Shown one piece after another: positions 49,958 to 58,893 of a stretch of DNA of 64,000 bases. Source of the DNA: an uncultured Erysipelotrichaceae bacterium (lineage in GTDB: Bacteria; Bacillota_I; Bacilli_A; Erysipelotrichales; Erysipelotrichaceae); the NCBI GenBank assembly GCA_947569705.1, contig CANOSP010000001.1:124001-188000 (forward strand). The letters run 5' to 3'. The position numbers were made by a program, and so were the translations under genes. Positions within the stretch are counted from its first letter, which is position 1; each line of letters starts with the position of its first letter. The notes below the pieces were generated by a model, which saw only the letters and a list, made by a program, of their open reading frames with translations, ran no database searches and was not told the DNA's origin.

Positions 49958-52516
49958 GTGATTCTCGGTTTATTTGCACATGTCGATGCGGGCAAAACAA
50001 CATTGAGTGAAGCTTTGCTTTATGAGTGTCATGCGTCTGATCACTTCGGCAGAGTCGATCATCAAGATGCTTTTTTAGACTATGAGGAACAGGAACGTAA
50101 GCGGGGAATCACCATTTACACCAAAGAAGCACGTTTTACATGGAAAGATCGGGAATTCACGTTGATTGATACACCGGGGCATGTTGATTTTGCGGCACAG
50201 ACAGAGCGAGTACTGCCGATATTAGATGCGGCGATTTTTATTGTCAGTGCAACACAGGGCGTACAGGCACACAGCGAAACACTTTGGCAGCTGTTGAAAA
50301 AGCATCATATTCCAACTTTTCTGTTTGTGAATAAAATTGATATTACCGATTCTACGCATGAGCAGCTGATGCAGGAATTAAAAACATTTCTTGATGTGAG
50401 ATGTATTGATTTCAGTCAAGAGGTTGAATTGCACGAAGCGATTGCGATGTGTGATGATGAACTGCTGGAACATTATATCGAAAACGAATTATTTTCTGCA
50501 AAGGAAATCACCGCATTGATTCATCAGCGGCGAATCTTTCCGTGTTTTTTCGGTTCGGCTTTAAAGCAGTCCGGTATAGATACATTATTAGATGCATTAA
50601 CTTCTTACAGTGAAGAAGGGAAGTATGCACAGGAGCTGTCAGCCTATGTGTACAATATTTCTTATGATGCTTCGGGAACACGTTTAACACATGTGAAGAT
50701 TAACGGCGGCAGTATTGTCAATAAGCAGCTGTTATTTGATGAAAAAATCGATCAGATTCGCTGTTATCACGGAAATGATTATACCTGTGTGAACAGTGTC
50801 GAGGCAGGGAATGTCGTTGCATTGTGCGGACTTAAGCATACAAAAATCAAAGAGTCGCTGCATTTTCAAAGTGAAGACTTTGCGGCTTGTATATCGGCTG
50901 CCTTCCTTTATCGCTTAGTACCGCCTGCGGGCGTGGATAACGCGGAGATGATGAAAAAGCTGCAATGGCTCATTGAAGAGGAACCGACTTTGCAGCTTCA
51001 TTATGATCAACAGCTGAAGGAGATTCGTTTACAGCTGTATGGGGAAGTTCAAAAAGAAGTGCTGATTGAACGCATCAAACAGCGCACCAAAATCGTTGTC
51101 AGCTTTGAGGAAGGAAGCATCGCTTATCAGGAAACGATCGCTTATCCGATAGAAGGGGTCGGACATTATGAGATGTTAAAGCATTATGCCGAGGTGCATT
51201 TACGCTTAATTCCGTTAAAGCGCGACAGCGGTTTAAAATTCGCCAGTGTGTGCCCGCCTCAGATGATTCCGGCTGCGTCTCAGCGAATGATTCTTCATTA
51301 TCTTCAAACCTCATCCTTAAGCGGTGTCATTAACGGCAGCCCGCTCACTGACATGGAAATCGTGTTAATAAGCGGCAAGGTTCATGAGAAGCACACATCG
51401 GGAAATGATTTGCGGGAAGCGGCGTTACGGGCGTTACAACAAGGCTTACAGATGGGAAAAAGTCTGCTTTTGGAACCGACGGCACACTTTCGTTTGTCAA
51501 TCCCGGCGTCTGCGTTTGCCCGTGCCGTGTATGATTTGGAACAAATGCAGGCAACATGGGATCCGCCGATTGAGATAAAGGATCAGCTGCGCATCAGCGG
51601 CAAGGCACCGCTGTCGCAAATACATAATTATTCATTTACTTTACGCTCTTATACAAAAGGCGAGGGAAATCTGTTTTTGAGTGTAATCGGCTCTCAGATT
51701 GTCAATGATCAGGCAATGCTTGATCGCATGGCGCATGAATACGCTAAAGAACATAAGCATTTAAGCAGTTCCTTGTTTTTGATTCAGGGAGCTCCGACTT
51801 ATATTCCTTATGATCAGGTGCTTCAATACGCAGATGTTAAACTCATGGAAACGATTGAAGACGACAGTGTGAAGTCACACAGTGTCCATCGACAGATCAA
51901 AATCGATGACGATGAATGGAAGCGAGTGGTCGCTAAGCTGCATCAGCCGCGGAAGCAATATCATGAGCGTATCGATCATCAAGCAGAACCGCCGCAAAAA
52001 CAGCGAAACGTATCAAGGCGAAAACCGCCGTGTTTGATCGTCGACGGCTATAATATGATTTTTTCATGGCCGCAGTTAAAAGAAACGGCACAAAACTCGA
52101 TTGAGAGCGCGCGAACGGAATTGATTTCCATGCTTGTCAATTATCACGGTTCACAAAAAGGTGAACTGATCGTCGTGTTTGATGCATATCGCACCGATGC
52201 CGTAAAAGAACACATCGTTAAAGATCATACCATTCATATCGTTTATACAAAGCAGGCACAGACTGCCGATGCATATATTGAAAAAACGACCCATGCAATA
52301 TCGAGTGATTATGAAGTGACGGTCGCTACTTCAGATCGCGAAGAACAAAATGTTATCCTTGCGCAAGGGGCAATGCGGATGTCAGCGGATGAACTGTACC
52401 GAAAGCTGCAAATTCAGCGCCAAAACGAAGCGGCACGCACGCTCTATGAGCCGCAGTATCGAAATCAGCCCTTGTCCGGCTTACGAAAATGGAATGAACA
52501 GAATGAAGATGAATAA
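49958..52516 (+). CDS. TetM/EF-G-like ribosomal GTPase fused to a Rae1 (YacP) endonuclease
   Basis: This 852-residue protein joins two ribosome-acting modules. Residues 1-650 resemble ribosomal-protection proteins (TetM/EF-G family): G1 AHVDAGKTT, G2 RGITI, G3 DTPGHVDF, G4 NKID, and EF-G-like domains II-V. After a basic linker (about 655-688) the C-terminal 150 residues match YacP/Rae1, the NYN/PIN-fold nuclease that cuts mRNA in the ribosomal A site of Bacillus. LIVDGYNMIFSWPQLK, VVFDAYRTD, QTADAYIEK and VTVATSDREEQ carry the acidic active site. A factor that enters the A site and delivers the cut is the obvious inference. Tetracycline protection is possible but not implied. Translation starts at a GTG behind AGAGGGTG. 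Confidence 0.88.
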   Translation: MILGLFAHVDAGKTTLSEALLYECHASDHFGRVDHQDAFLDYEEQERKRGITIYTKEARFTWKDREFTLIDTPGHVDFAAQTERVLPILDAAIFIVSATQGVQAHSETLWQLLKKHHIPTFLFVNKIDITDSTHEQLMQELKTFLDVRCIDFSQEVELHEAIAMCDDELLEHYIENELFSAKEITALIHQRRIFPCFFGSALKQSGIDTLLDALTSYSEEGKYAQELSAYVYNISYDASGTRLTHVKINGGSIVNKQLLFDEKIDQIRCYHGNDYTCVNSVEAGNVVALCGLKHTKIKESLHFQSEDFAACISAAFLYRLVPPAGVDNAEMMKKLQWLIEEEPTLQLHYDQQLKEIRLQLYGEVQKEVLIERIKQRTKIVVSFEEGSIAYQETIAYPIEGVGHYEMLKHYAEVHLRLIPLKRDSGLKFASVCPPQMIPAASQRMILHYLQTSSLSGVINGSPLTDMEIVLISGKVHEKHTSGNDLREAALRALQQGLQMGKSLLLEPTAHFRLSIPASAFARAVYDLEQMQATWDPPIEIKDQLRISGKAPLSQIHNYSFTLRSYTKGEGNLFLSVIGSQIVNDQAMLDRMAHEYAKEHKHLSSSLFLIQGAPTYIPYDQVLQYADVKLMETIEDDSVKSHSVHRQIKIDDDEWKRVVAKLHQPRKQYHERIDHQAEPPQKQRNVSRRKPPCLIVDGYNMIFSWPQLKETAQNSIESARTELISMLVNYHGSQKGELIVVFDAYRTDAVKEHIVKDHTIHIVYTKQAQTADAYIEKTTHAISSDYEVTVATSDREEQNVILAQGAMRMSADELYRKLQIQRQNEAARTLYEPQYRNQPLSGLRKWNEQNEDE

Positions 52517-52590
52517 ATATTGTAATAATCTTTTTCATTTCGCAAGAATAAATGCTTTCATGAAAACAAACAGCTTTTTTCACTTGCGAC

Positions 52591-52619
52591 TGGAAAGAAC
52601 GGGTAAAATATCTTATAAT
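52591..52619 (+). promoter_or_regulatory. Promoter for the 52674 gene
   Basis: TGGAAA (52591-52596) and TATAAT (52614-52619) are 17 bases apart. Confidence 0.45.
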
Positions 52620-52673
52620 GTAGTTTAGAATAAAATGAAACTTTACAGTTGTGATAGGGAAAGGAGGAAGTGT

Positions 52674-54074
52674 ATGCAGGATGAATTAGATATTCAAAAT
52701 GATCTCCATGAAATTGATATTGATCTTTGTAATGACGATCAACTGATATTACCTATGTCCTGCAGCTTTGAAACGACCTTCGATGAATTGCATTATTTGA
52801 TCTGTCAGAAGGTGCATCTGCATCCCAGATCAATCTATCGCTTTTATGTCCCTAAGCTAAAACTGACACTGCGTACCATTCCTCGCAGCAAGGATTCCCG
52901 CAGTGATAAACGATTACTGTCGTTACTGGATATCGGTGATGATTTTTACTATCAAAACCGCAATCAAAAACTGCGGCTGCATATTCGCGGAATCGGTGAA
53001 CAGATTGATAAAATTAATATTGAACGTGATATGCGAAGAGCCTACGCAGCACTGCAAAATACCGTGCTTCGCAGTACTCGCTTAAAACGCAATCGCATTC
53101 AGCGTGAAAATCTGACTTTGTTATACGGATTGGCAAATGATTTGTTGCAGCAACAGGTACAGCGCTTGTTGAGTGATCAAACCACCTTGGTCTTTAATCT
53201 TAAGGGCAATCATTTAATGGCATACTGCTTAATCACTCAAACGCGTGATCAGATCGAATATTTCTTCTTTCCCGATCAGGAAAGCTATATTCGTTATGCG
53301 TTAGTGCGTCAGGATTCTTATCTATCGGGAATTCATAAGGAAAAATATAAAGACGGAATGGCGATTGTCTTTTCCAAAAAGCAATTAAAGGAAACAGAAA
53401 TGACTAAGCCGTATAATTCACAAATGTATGTAGAGCATTCCTGTTATGTTTATTTTTACGATGTCAAAAGAGGCTATGAGGTAGATGTGGTAAATAATAC
53501 GCAGGCAAAGGAATTCATGCGCTATTTGGTGGCTTTACAAAAAGCATTGGTCAAACTGAAAACCTTTCACTTGGATTTCAGTAATCGCAATGCGGCATTG
53601 TATATCGGTTATAATCCGCATACTAAGGCTACGCTTTTACAGCAGGGACCGAAGCTGCCGCTGCGCTTAACGCAAAGGGAATATACGGATATTGATAATA
53701 TCGTATTGCTTCAACAATTTCCGCGTTCGATTGAAGCGATGGAACTGGACTATACGATGAATGAAAAACTGCCCCTGCAACAGAAGGACGAGCGTTATCG
53801 CTATTTAGCCGAAGCGATCTGCATCGGTAAAAACAGCCGCAGTAATCGAAGTGAGGCATACGAAAGCAATGAACAGTTGGAACAGCTGTTGGTGGATGTA
53901 TTGCTTGATACGATGGAAAGGGACGGCTTGCCGCAAAAGGTTATTGTCAGAGAACAATGCGTTTATGCCGCAATTAACAGCTTTTGTAAACAGCTGGGAA
54001 TAGAAATCGCCGTTTATGCCCGTTTGCCTAAAACAGATGCTTATTATCAGACAAGAAAAAAACAGACTGCTTGA
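52674..54074 (+). CDS. Uncharacterised 466-residue protein
   Basis: I cannot name this protein with confidence. The N-terminal 70 residues (FDELHYLICQKVHLHPRSIY, then FYVPKLKL) faintly recall pRiA4b ORF-3-like domains. A basic segment follows (about 105-150), then a middle domain with strands and aromatic pairs (EYFFFPDQESYIRYAL). The C-terminal 130 residues (SNEQLEQLLVDVLLDTMERD, GLPQKVIVREQCVYAAINSF) recall the DUF6930 type found with such proteins. No signal peptide or membrane helix is present. The ATG at 52674 has AAAGGAGG and is preferred over the ATG at 52635. It is monocistronic. A role in nucleic-acid transactions is possible but unsupported. Confidence 0.65.
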   Translation: MQDELDIQNDLHEIDIDLCNDDQLILPMSCSFETTFDELHYLICQKVHLHPRSIYRFYVPKLKLTLRTIPRSKDSRSDKRLLSLLDIGDDFYYQNRNQKLRLHIRGIGEQIDKINIERDMRRAYAALQNTVLRSTRLKRNRIQRENLTLLYGLANDLLQQQVQRLLSDQTTLVFNLKGNHLMAYCLITQTRDQIEYFFFPDQESYIRYALVRQDSYLSGIHKEKYKDGMAIVFSKKQLKETEMTKPYNSQMYVEHSCYVYFYDVKRGYEVDVVNNTQAKEFMRYLVALQKALVKLKTFHLDFSNRNAALYIGYNPHTKATLLQQGPKLPLRLTQREYTDIDNIVLLQQFPRSIEAMELDYTMNEKLPLQQKDERYRYLAEAICIGKNSRSNRSEAYESNEQLEQLLVDVLLDTMERDGLPQKVIVREQCVYAAINSFCKQLGIEIAVYARLPKTDAYYQTRKKQTA

Positions 54075-54226
54075 TGTTTCTGTCGCAGTCGTTTTTATTA
54101 CTGTAATGAAGTACCTGATTTATATAAATTATGATTCTTTTTCATTTATCAAAATAACACTGATACACCATTAGTTTACCATATTATGATTAGAAATGAT
54201 AGACTGTTTATTATAAAAATTTCAGC

Positions 54227-54232
54227 TATAAT
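54227..54232 (+). promoter_or_regulatory. -10 element upstream of hpf
   Basis: TATAAT lies 26 bases before the hpf start; the -35 at the right distance (CTGTTT) is poor. No sigma B or sigma H site is evident. Confidence 0.4.
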
Positions 54233-54258
54233 AATAGTAGAACAAAGGAGGAATTTTC

Positions 54259-54795
54259 ATGAAAGTCCAAATTTACGGAAAAAATATATCCGTTACCCCG
54301 GCGATTGCCGAAAAGATTGAAGCGAAGCTGAATCTTTTAGAGAAATATTTCATCATTGATGAATCGGCGGTTGCCAATGTTGTTGTCAGAGTATATCCGA
54401 CAAAACAAAAAATTGAAGTAACCATCCCGACTAAGTTTGCGGTATTGCGTGCAGAGGTTGTTCATGATGATCTGTATGCGGCCATCGATTTAGCAGTGGA
54501 TAAATTAGAGGATCAAATCAGACGGCAGAAAACACGCTTAAGCCGTAAAAATAAAGAAAAACTGGCAATGGCATTCGTGGAGCCGGAAATCATTGAAGAT
54601 GATTTTGAAGAAAGCGATGAAGAAGTAGTAAGAACCAAGACGATCACACCGGAGCGCATGGAGCTGGATGAAGCGATCATGCGTATGGAAATGTTAAATC
54701 ACTCATTCTTTATCTATCGTGATATTGAAACTGATGAAATCGCGGTTGTGTATAAGCGTCATGATCGCGGCTACGGTTTAATTGAAACAGAATAA
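54259..54795 (+). CDS. hpf: Ribosome hibernation promoting factor, long form
   Basis: Long HPF dimerises 70S ribosomes into inactive 100S particles in stationary phase. The 178-residue product has the N-terminal RaiA/HPF domain (about 1-100: QIYGKNISVTPAIAEKIEAK, and YAAIDLAVDKLEDQIRRQKT near its end). A charged linker (about 100-125) leads to the C-terminal dimerisation domain (about 125-176: TPERMELDEAIMRMEMLNHS and FIYRDIETDEIAVVYKRHD). Length and order are typical of Firmicutes. AAAGGAGG precedes the ATG. It is monocistronic, with a terminator after it. Confidence 0.96.
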   Translation: MKVQIYGKNISVTPAIAEKIEAKLNLLEKYFIIDESAVANVVVRVYPTKQKIEVTIPTKFAVLRAEVVHDDLYAAIDLAVDKLEDQIRRQKTRLSRKNKEKLAMAFVEPEIIEDDFEESDEEVVRTKTITPERMELDEAIMRMEMLNHSFFIYRDIETDEIAVVYKRHDRGYGLIETE

Positions 54796-54803
54796 GCAAT
54801 CAT

Positions 54804-54840
54804 AAAATGTGTCGAAATAACGGCACATTTTCTTTTTTTT
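54804..54840 (+). terminator. Terminator of hpf
   Basis: AAAATGTG and CACATTTT pair around TCGAAATAACGG, followed by a T run. Confidence 0.82.
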
Positions 54841-54904
54841 ATCATGCTGCTTCGACAGCTTCTCAATTTTGAATCACTATACTTATAGGTGAGGAGGGAT
54901 CGTT

Positions 54905-55642
54905 TTGGAAAGCTATGTGGAAGTGACATGGATCAGCGGATTTCTGATTCTGTTAAATGCAGGAACCTTGGCTTTTTATCTCAGTGCAAAGCCTTGTCGT
55001 TATCGATATTTGCTGCTTTACAGCTGTCTTGTGCCGTTATTATCCTGCTTGCTGTTTCATCGCTATGAATGGGGGATCATGATACTGATTGAAGCGCTGT
55101 TTTTTCGCTTGATCTATCATGATCAATGGAAAGGCTGGCTGTTAATGATCGCACATCGTCTGTTATGCAATTTCACCTGCTATGTGTGGTACGGGGGCAG
55201 TTTTCATCTCGGGATCCATTTTATTGAAAGTGACAGACTGCCTTATGCGTGCTGGATTTTGTTAAGTGCAACTTGGCTTTGGATGTTTTATTTTTGGAAA
55301 GTGGAATTGTCCCAACAGAACTTTATCTATCCGCTGGAATTAAAGGGCAGTGATAAAATTGTCAAGCTGAAAGGATATTTAGACAGCGGTAATTTAATGA
55401 TGGAAAACGGCGTTCCGGTAGTTTTTTTGGATCATCGCTTTGAGGTATATTTTCAAAGCGAAGACATACAATGGATAGTGATGAATACGATGCAGGGAGA
55501 GAGCAAGGTAAAGTGCCGCAAGGCACAGGCACGCTTATCCGATACGCATTATCATCCGGTATGGATTCATTTTACCGACAGTTTACATCTGCCTCACGGC
55601 GCCAAAGCTTTATTGAATTTACATATGATGACACAGGAGTGA
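54905..55642 (+). CDS. spoIIGA: Sigma-E processing aspartic protease SpoIIGA
   Basis: SpoIIGA sits in the septal membrane and cleaves pro-sigma E in the mother cell. The 245-residue product has about five N-terminal transmembrane helices (within residues 5-145). The cytoplasmic aspartic-protease domain follows, with its catalytic motif [12 protein letters not shown] (D-S-G) and PVVFLDHRF. It is shorter than Bacillus SpoIIGA (about 309), mainly at the C-terminus. Translation starts at a TTG 7 bases after GAGGAGG. The identification rests on the protease motif, topology and the position immediately before sigE. Confidence 0.9.
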   Translation: MESYVEVTWISGFLILLNAGTLAFYLSAKPCRYRYLLLYSCLVPLLSCLLFHRYEWGIMILIEALFFRLIYHDQWKGWLLMIAHRLLCNFTCYVWYGGSFHLGIHFIESDRLPYACWILLSATWLWMFYFWKVELSQQNFIYPLELKGSDKIVKLKGYLDSGNLMMENGVPVVFLDHRFEVYFQSEDIQWIVMNTMQGESKVKCRKAQARLSDTHYHPVWIHFTDSLHLPHGAKALLNLHMMTQE

Positions 55643-55647
55643 GAACA

Positions 55648-56346
55648 ATGAACTTTTTAAAACGAGTGATTAATATCTTTCGCCGCAAAAAAACAAGCAG
55701 CGAAGTTTATTATATTCAAGGCAGTGATGCCTTGCCGCAACCGTTAAGCCGTGAAGAAGAGACAAAAGCATTAATTGCTTTGGAAAACGGTGATCAGGAA
55801 GCACGCAATACTTTGATTGAGCATAATCTGCGCTTGGTAGTATATATCGCAAAGCGCTATGAAACCAATCCGATTTTCATGGAAGATTTAATCAGTATCG
55901 GCTCCATCGGTTTAATAAAAGCCGTTAATACATTTAAACGAGATAAAAATATCAAGCTTGTCACTTATGCATCTCGCTGTATTGAAAATGAAATTCTGAT
56001 GTTTCTGCGCAAGAAAAGCCGTCGTAAAGTTGAGGTTTCCTTTGATGAACCGTTAAATATCGACTATGACGGCAATGAATTATTATTATCCGATATTATG
56101 GGTACCGATGATGATATTGTTACCAAAGAGGTGGAACGAAGAGAAAACAAACGTGAGCTGTTACAGGCGATGCAAGGCTTAAAGGAACGAGAGCGATTAA
56201 TTCTGCAGATGCGTTACGGCATTGAACATGAGGAATTGACGCAAAAGGATATTGCACAGCGTTTGGGTATTTCACAATCATATATTTCACGCTTGGAAAA
56301 GCGCATTATCGCAAAGCTAAAGGTACAGATGAAGCATCTTCAATAG
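55648..56346 (+). CDS. sigE: Mother-cell sigma factor SigE (pro-form)
   Basis: SigE runs the early mother-cell programme. The 232-residue product begins with a basic, membrane-binding pro-sequence ([20 protein letters not shown]) followed by [18 protein letters not shown]. This matches the Bacillus processing region YIGGSEALPPPLS, where SpoIIGA cuts. Region 2 ([34 protein letters not shown]) and region 4 ([20 protein letters not shown]) are intact. The ATG at 55648 has GGAGTG and lies six bases after spoIIGA, so protease and substrate are co-expressed. A hairpin terminator overlaps the gene end. Confidence 0.96.
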   Translation: MNFLKRVINIFRRKKTSSEVYYIQGSDALPQPLSREEETKALIALENGDQEARNTLIEHNLRLVVYIAKRYETNPIFMEDLISIGSIGLIKAVNTFKRDKNIKLVTYASRCIENEILMFLRKKSRRKVEVSFDEPLNIDYDGNELLLSDIMGTDDDIVTKEVERRENKRELLQAMQGLKERERLILQMRYGIEHEELTQKDIAQRLGISQSYISRLEKRIIAKLKVQMKHLQ

Positions 56347-56362
56347 AAGCTTCATTTTTTTA
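56329..56362 (+). terminator. Terminator between sigE and sigG
   Basis: ATGAAGC and GCTTCAT pair across the sigE stop codon, followed by seven T. Confidence 0.7.
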
Positions 56363-56461
56363 TGATCAAATTACATTTTGCCAAATTTTTCTTAATCGGC
56401 TTCTTACGCATAAATCTTCTTTCATAAGGGCAAACTGAAATTGCGTGAAGGAGGAAGATGT

Positions 56462-57238
56462 ATGAGTCGCTACAAGGTTACGATCAGCGGTATTAATACC
56501 AATCAGCTTGTCGTACTGTCAAATAAAGAAATGAAAGAATTGTTTGTTCGCTATCAAAACGGTGATTTAAGTGCCAAGGAAACCTTAATCAACGGTAATT
56601 TAAAGCTTGTTTTATCAATCGTTCAGCGTTTTTCATCACGCTGTGACAATATGGATGATCTCTTTCAGGTAGGCTGTATCGGTCTTGTAAAGTCAATCGA
56701 TAATTTTGATTTGCGTCATGAGGTACGCTTTTCCACTTATGCCGTTCCGATGATCATGGGTGAAATCAAACGCTATTTGCGTGACAATCAGGTAATTCGG
56801 GTATCGAGACATTTAAAGGATTTGGCATATAAAGCATTTAAGCTGAAAGAGGAATACGTACATAAGCATCAAAAGGAACCGACAAATGCTTGGCTTGCAC
56901 AGCGCTTGGAAGTAAGAGAAAAGGATATTAATGATGCTCTTGATTCGGTACAATCAGTGATTTCAATCTTTGAGCCGGTCTATAACAGTGACGGTGATGA
57001 AATGTTTCTGCTTGATCAAATTAAGGATGAAAAGGATGAAATCGGTTTACTGGGAAATGTTTTGGCATTGAAAAAAAGCATGAAGGAATTAAAGGCAAAG
57101 GAAATGGATATTATTAAAAAGCGCTATTATGAAGATAAAACGCAAACGGAAATTGCGCAGGAATTAGGCATCTCACAGGCACAGGTTTCGCGATTGGAAA
57201 AAAATGCGATTGCGACACTTCGAAAGCATATCGGCTAG
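56462..57238 (+). CDS. sigG: Late forespore sigma factor SigG
   Basis: SigG takes over from SigF after engulfment. The 258-residue product starts with the diagnostic SRYKVTISGINTNQL (compare SRNKVEICGVDTSKL in Bacillus). It then has region 2 (DNMDDLFQVGCIGLVKSIDN, FSTYAVPMIMGEIKRYLRD), region 3 and region 4 (TQTEIAQELGISQAQVSRLE). The ATG at 56462 follows AGGAGGAAGATGT. In Bacillus sigG lies directly after spoIIGA-sigE, as here. I could not confirm a sigma F/G-type promoter in the 115-base gap. Confidence 0.96.
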   Translation: MSRYKVTISGINTNQLVVLSNKEMKELFVRYQNGDLSAKETLINGNLKLVLSIVQRFSSRCDNMDDLFQVGCIGLVKSIDNFDLRHEVRFSTYAVPMIMGEIKRYLRDNQVIRVSRHLKDLAYKAFKLKEEYVHKHQKEPTNAWLAQRLEVREKDINDALDSVQSVISIFEPVYNSDGDEMFLLDQIKDEKDEIGLLGNVLALKKSMKELKAKEMDIIKKRYYEDKTQTEIAQELGISQAQVSRLEKNAIATLRKHIG

Positions 57239-57282
57239 GATTATTTTGAGCGCTTCGTGCATATAATGGTACGGGTGAGAAT

Positions 57283-57525
57283 ATGCGATACAGCGATCTG
57301 CATTGTAAACAAGTAATTGATATGAAAACCGGTAAGGTGATCGGTAAGGTAAACGATTTATGTTTTCAGGAAAAGGATTTTGTGATTAAGGAACTTTATG
57401 TTGCACAGCCGCCGAATTGTATCAAGCGCTGTTTTCCATGGCTGTTTCCGACTGAGGAAATTACCGTGAAAATCAGTGATATTGTTCAAATCGGTGAAGA
57501 TGTAATAATTGTTCAAGTTTTATAA
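57283..57525 (+). CDS. ylmC: YlmC/YmxH family PRC-barrel protein
   Basis: The 80-residue product is a single PRC-barrel domain of the YlmC/YmxH sporulation family (MRYSDLHCKQVIDMKTGKVI, then VNDLCFQ and ITVKISDIVQIGEDVIIV). The function is not known. Its place after sigG matches Bacillus, where ylmC follows sigG-ylmA. It is short but of family length, with GGGTGAG before the ATG. Gene ylmD/ylmE equivalents are missing between it and sepF. Confidence 0.9.
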   Translation: MRYSDLHCKQVIDMKTGKVIGKVNDLCFQEKDFVIKELYVAQPPNCIKRCFPWLFPTEEITVKISDIVQIGEDVIIVQVL

Positions 57526-57681
57526 TCACATTGTAGGTTCTGATATACAAAATTTTTGTATAAGTTTGGCTCGTTAATCAGTGCTTTACGGTAAATGAAT
57601 GGTTCACAGTAAGAAAAAGACGCGGTTTTTATGATTTTTTAGGAAAAAATATCACTAAGGCTTTTTCTTAAAGCTGAATCA

Positions 57682-57690
57682 TGCTATAAT
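57682..57690 (+). promoter_or_regulatory. Extended -10 promoter for sepF-ylmH-divIVA
   Basis: TGCTATAAT lies 29 bases before the sepF start codon. The -35 (TTTTTC, 57662-57667) is weak. The gap 57526-57681 shows nothing else. Confidence 0.55.
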
Positions 57691-57718
57691 ACTGTTATCT
57701 TATAGGAGGTAATTTTCC

Positions 57719-58120
57719 ATGGGTATCAGTCAAAAGTTTAAAGAATGGGTAGCACCGATTGACGAAGACGAAATTTTGGAAGTAGAAGACGGTGAAGCAC
57801 CTACAATTTCTGAATATGAAGAACCTAAAGCAAAGGTGGTGAATCGTGTGCCTACCGATACAAAAATGGTTTTATTTGAACCACGTTCCTTTGATGAAGC
57901 AGAAGAGGTCGCAAAACGCTTAAAGGAAAATCGTGCCGCAGTTGTGAATCTGCATAAGCTGCAGCGTGATTATGCGCAGCGTACCATTGATTTTTTGACC
58001 GGTGTTATTTTTGCATTAGACGGCAGTATTCAAAAAATCGGACATAATGTCATTCTTTGCGCACCGCGTACCATCGGCGTTCACGGCAATATTACATTAG
58101 AAGGCAACGAGGAAGAATAG
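57719..58120 (+). CDS. sepF: Cell division protein SepF
   Basis: SepF bundles FtsZ filaments and tethers them to the membrane. The 133-residue product has an amphipathic N-terminal membrane helix (MGISQKFKEWV), an acidic linker, and the C-terminal SepF domain (about 48-128). The domain contains VLFEPRSFDEAEEVAKRLKE, RAAVVNLHKL, QRTIDFLTGVIFALDGSIQK and ILCAPRTIG. AGGAGG precedes the ATG. In Bacillus ylmG lies between sepF and ylmH; here it is absent, and ylmH starts three bases after the stop. Confidence 0.95.
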   Translation: MGISQKFKEWVAPIDEDEILEVEDGEAPTISEYEEPKAKVVNRVPTDTKMVLFEPRSFDEAEEVAKRLKENRAAVVNLHKLQRDYAQRTIDFLTGVIFALDGSIQKIGHNVILCAPRTIGVHGNITLEGNEEE

Positions 58121-58123
58121 CAG

Positions 58124-58879
58124 TTGAGCAATGTGTTTGAGCATTATCGGGGCAATGAACAGTTTGTTGCGCGCGTATTGGATTGGATAAGCCAATGCGA
58201 ACGCCGTTATCGCTGTATCATTACTCCTTTTTTAACGCCGCAGGAAGTAGAAGTTTCAAAGCAAGTCATCGGTAAACAGCTGTTTGTATATGAGGACGGC
58301 GGTTATCCCGATGCGGAGCGCAAGCGTTTAATGATCGCGCCGTTTGAAATTGAACATGAGAAATGTTCGATTGTTTGTTTGAAAAGTGAATATCGAAAAA
58401 GAAATCGCGTATTAACTCATCGAGATGTATTAGGTGCTTTGATGAATCAAGGCATCAAGCGTGATCAAATCGGTGATCTGCTTGTGCAGGATGAGAATAT
58501 TTACATGTTTGTGCGCAGTGAACTGAGCGAGTTAATTATGAGAGAGTGTAAGACTGTCGGATCCTGTGCGGTTGCTTTTTGTGAATATGAAGGTGAAATT
58601 CACTTTGAACAGCAGCTGATTTTACATACTGCAAGCGTCACCAGTATGCGTTTAGATGCTGTTGCGGCTGCTTGCATTCATGCATCAAGAAGCAAGGCTC
58701 AGGCACTGATCAAAGGGAAATGCGTAAAAGTTAATCAGATTCCCCTTGAAGATTGTCGCTATTTGTGTAATAATAATTGTACTGTTTCAATACGCGGTCA
58801 CGGACGTTATCGCATTAAAAGTGACGGACGGATCAGCCGTAAGGGCAAGATCGTAATTGAAATAGGTACCTATCAATAA
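58124..58879 (+). CDS. ylmH: YlmH, S4-domain RNA-binding protein
   Basis: The 251-residue product has the YlmH N-terminal domain (about 1-165: YRCIITPFLTPQEVEVSKQV and THRDVLGALMNQGIKRDQIG) and a C-terminal S4 RNA-binding domain (about 178-245: RLDAVAAACIHASRSKAQAL and KGKCVKVNQIPLED). In Bacillus YlmH has been linked to ribosome-associated quality control by binding stalled 50S-tRNA complexes. Translation appears to start at a TTG, with GAGGAAG at the end of sepF as ribosome binding site. It is in the operon with sepF and divIVA. Confidence 0.93.
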   Translation: MSNVFEHYRGNEQFVARVLDWISQCERRYRCIITPFLTPQEVEVSKQVIGKQLFVYEDGGYPDAERKRLMIAPFEIEHEKCSIVCLKSEYRKRNRVLTHRDVLGALMNQGIKRDQIGDLLVQDENIYMFVRSELSELIMRECKTVGSCAVAFCEYEGEIHFEQQLILHTASVTSMRLDAVAAACIHASRSKAQALIKGKCVKVNQIPLEDCRYLCNNNCTVSIRGHGRYRIKSDGRISRKGKIVIEIGTYQ

Positions 58880-58893
58880 CGGAGGTGAAGTGC

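Noticed and set aside
49958-51900. Straight call as an acquired tetracycline resistance gene
   Set aside because: The protein is only TetM-like, is fused to a nuclease domain, sits in a core operon without mobile-element signs, and its base use looks like that of its neighbours.
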